Positions 6,910 to 7,874 of a stretch of DNA of 7,874 nt are shown piece after piece. The stretch comes from Nitrospinota bacterium (GTDB lineage: Bacteria; Nitrospirota; Nitrospiria; Nitrospirales; UBA8639). How positions within the stretch are numbered: the first letter of the stretch is position 1; each line of letters opens with the position of its first letter. The stretch spans positions 1 through 7,874 of the forward strand of contig JADFRB010000071.1 in the NCBI GenBank assembly GCA_022561525.1, given 5' to 3'. The notes below the pieces were generated by a model. The model saw only the letters and a program-made list of their open reading frames with translations, did no database searches and was not told where the DNA came from. The position numbers were made by a program, and so were the translations under genes.

Positions 6910-7874
6910 ATGTCTACTGAATCTTGGATAATCTCACTATGCAGTATTGGTGTTAGCCTGATTGTGGGCATGTGGTTTGGTGTGGTGTATTCCAAAAAAC
7001 GATGGTTTCTTCCTCAATTACAGGAGGTTGAACATTGTATGGAAGCCAAAGCTCAAGACTGCTTAGCAAATCAGTCCAGCAAATATGCTGCCATGATCCC
7101 TGAGGTCATTCGCGATATCCATATTATTGCCGATGAAATGGAGTCAGGGGTGAATGGTCTCATGGATCGTTTGGAACGTCTTTCTGATCGAGCCTCCCGT
7201 GATGTTGGTCAAAACCAACAGGCCAGTGCCATTCAAGAAAACACGAAAGAAGAGAATGTTGGGGAGGCTGAGGTGGAGACCTATGATCTTGCCTTGGACC
7301 GTTTTGTGAAAGAAGTCGATCATTCAAGTCGAATTGCACTACAAATAGGGTCAGTTGCGAAACAGGTTGAATCGAGTACCATAGCCATTGTTCCAGTCCT
7401 TGAGGAAATAGAATTTCTTTCTGACCAAACACGGTTGTTAGCCCTCAATGCAGCCATTGAGGCCGCGCGTGCCGGAGAGCAAGGTCGTGGGTTTGCCGTG
7501 GTCGCAGAAGAAGTGACTAAGTTATCAAGCCGGTCAGGGCTGGCAGCGACGAATATTAAAGCGTTGGTGGATGGGGCAATTGCCAGTGTCACCAAGGCGA
7601 TTGAAGAACTTGAAAATCTGGGTTCAATGGATATGAGTGGGGTATACCAAGCCAAAGAAAAAGTGGCACAGTTGAACAGTGCCGTTGCGGAGAAAAATCA
7701 TGAATTAGCGACCATGGTTCTTAAGGTGAATGTCCGGGCGGAAACCTTGGCCAATGATATTAGGGCACCTCTAAAAACCGTCCTTTTCCGTGATGGCGGC
7801 GTCAGCCGCGTGCTCAAATCCTCATGTATTCGCCCATACACTCCGGTTTTCCGCGCGCGGTTTCCTTGCCCTCA
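6910..7874 (+). CDS. Membrane-anchored methyl-accepting-chemotaxis-like protein, sensorless, 3' end apparently disrupted
   Basis: The frame opens at ATG 6910 and stays open to the window end (321 codons seen, no stop). Residues about 7-27 form one hydrophobic transmembrane segment. A helical, coiled-coil-like region follows. Residues about 172-205 ([20 protein letters not shown], then [14 protein letters not shown]) are the hairpin tip of the chemoreceptor signalling domain that contacts CheA/CheW. There is no periplasmic or PAS sensor domain, so it resembles the short MCP-like proteins with one membrane anchor. From about codon 285 (after [11 protein letters not shown], near 7760) the translation stops looking like the family, which usually continues with a segment such as SLQFQD. 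Repeat-like DNA begins at the same point. The native gene is therefore probably interrupted by insertion. No strong Shine-Dalgarno precedes the ATG. Signal partners are unknown. Confidence 0.7.
   Translation, partial: MSTESWIISLCSIGVSLIVGMWFGVVYSKKRWFLPQLQEVEHCMEAKAQDCLANQSSKYAAMIPEVIRDIHIIADEMESGVNGLMDRLERLSDRASRDVGQNQQASAIQENTKEENVGEAEVETYDLALDRFVKEVDHSSRIALQIGSVAKQVESSTIAIVPVLEEIEFLSDQTRLLALNAAIEAARAGEQGRGFAVVAEEVTKLSSRSGLAATNIKALVDGAIASVTKAIEELENLGSMDMSGVYQAKEKVAQLNSAVAEKNHELATMVLKVNVRAETLANDIRAPLKTVLFRDGGVSRVLKSSCIRPYTPVFRARFPCP
7762..7874. mobile_element. Left part of a third repeat/MITE-like element, running off the window
   Basis: The sequence from about 7762 (starting AGGGCACCTCTAAAAACCG) differs in character from the coding DNA before it and translates to a Cys/Pro/Arg-rich tail unlike the chemoreceptor family. 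It contains a GCGGC-GTCA-GCCGC hairpin near 7796-7809 and the palindrome CCGCGCGCGG (7851-7860). The last eight bases (TGCCCTCA, 7867-7874) match the reverse complement of 7791-7798 at 6 of 8 positions, as if the right arm of a long inverted repeat were just starting when the window ends. The identity and the far end cannot be seen. Confidence 0.45.

Noticed and set aside
6899..6932. Perfect TTGACA at 6899-6904 with GATAAT at 6927-6932 as a promoter
   Set aside because: The spacer would be 22 bp and the -10 box lies inside the coding region.

Overview
The window reads as a nitrogen-assimilation locus from a Nitrospirota bacterium, most likely a Nitrospira. This is inferred from the protein flavour (BBP2/OmpL-type porin, paired Amt proteins ending in HNERAYS), the gene content and the roughly balanced base composition. 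The taxonomic call comes from memory, not from a search. All recognisable genes are on the + strand.

Layout: (1) Positions 16-158 hold a 127-bp MITE-like element flanked by an 8-bp target duplication, with GTAA-type termini as in the IS66 family. (2) Positions 273-400 hold a strong sigma70-type promoter, followed at once by two consecutive intrinsic-terminator hairpins. This looks like a short non-coding RNA of about 93 nt or an attenuated leader. (3) Positions 604-4974 hold a beta-barrel outer-membrane porin (BBP2 family), an ammonium channel amt, a PII signalling gene (glnK by position, GlnB-like by residues), and a second amt broken by one in-frame TAG at codon 160. (4) Positions 5024-5180 hold a second MITE-like inverted-repeat element lying in the gap between amt2 and glnA. 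(5) Positions 5239-6648 hold a class I-beta glutamine synthetase with its adenylylation tyrosine at residue 397, closed by a good intrinsic terminator at 6678-6708. (6) From 6910 to the window end there is a membrane-anchored protein with a chemoreceptor-type signalling domain and no sensor domain. Its native reading seems to stop near 7760, where a third repeat-like sequence begins and runs off the window.

How the genes work together: the porin may let small solutes cross the outer membrane. Amt moves ammonium or ammonia across the inner membrane. PII (uridylylatable Tyr51) would bind Amt and report nitrogen status. Glutamine synthetase, itself switchable by adenylylation, fixes the ammonium into glutamine. 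The short gaps and the lack of a clear terminator between 604 and 4974 suggest co-transcription. The MITE upstream of glnA may separate or alter glnA expression.

The points most worth a second look are the promoter-plus-double-terminator unit at 273-400, the lone nonsense codon in an otherwise intact amt2, and the three short mobile-element traces, one in the glnA leader and one apparently interrupting the chemoreceptor-like gene. I saw no fundamentally new multi-gene system.
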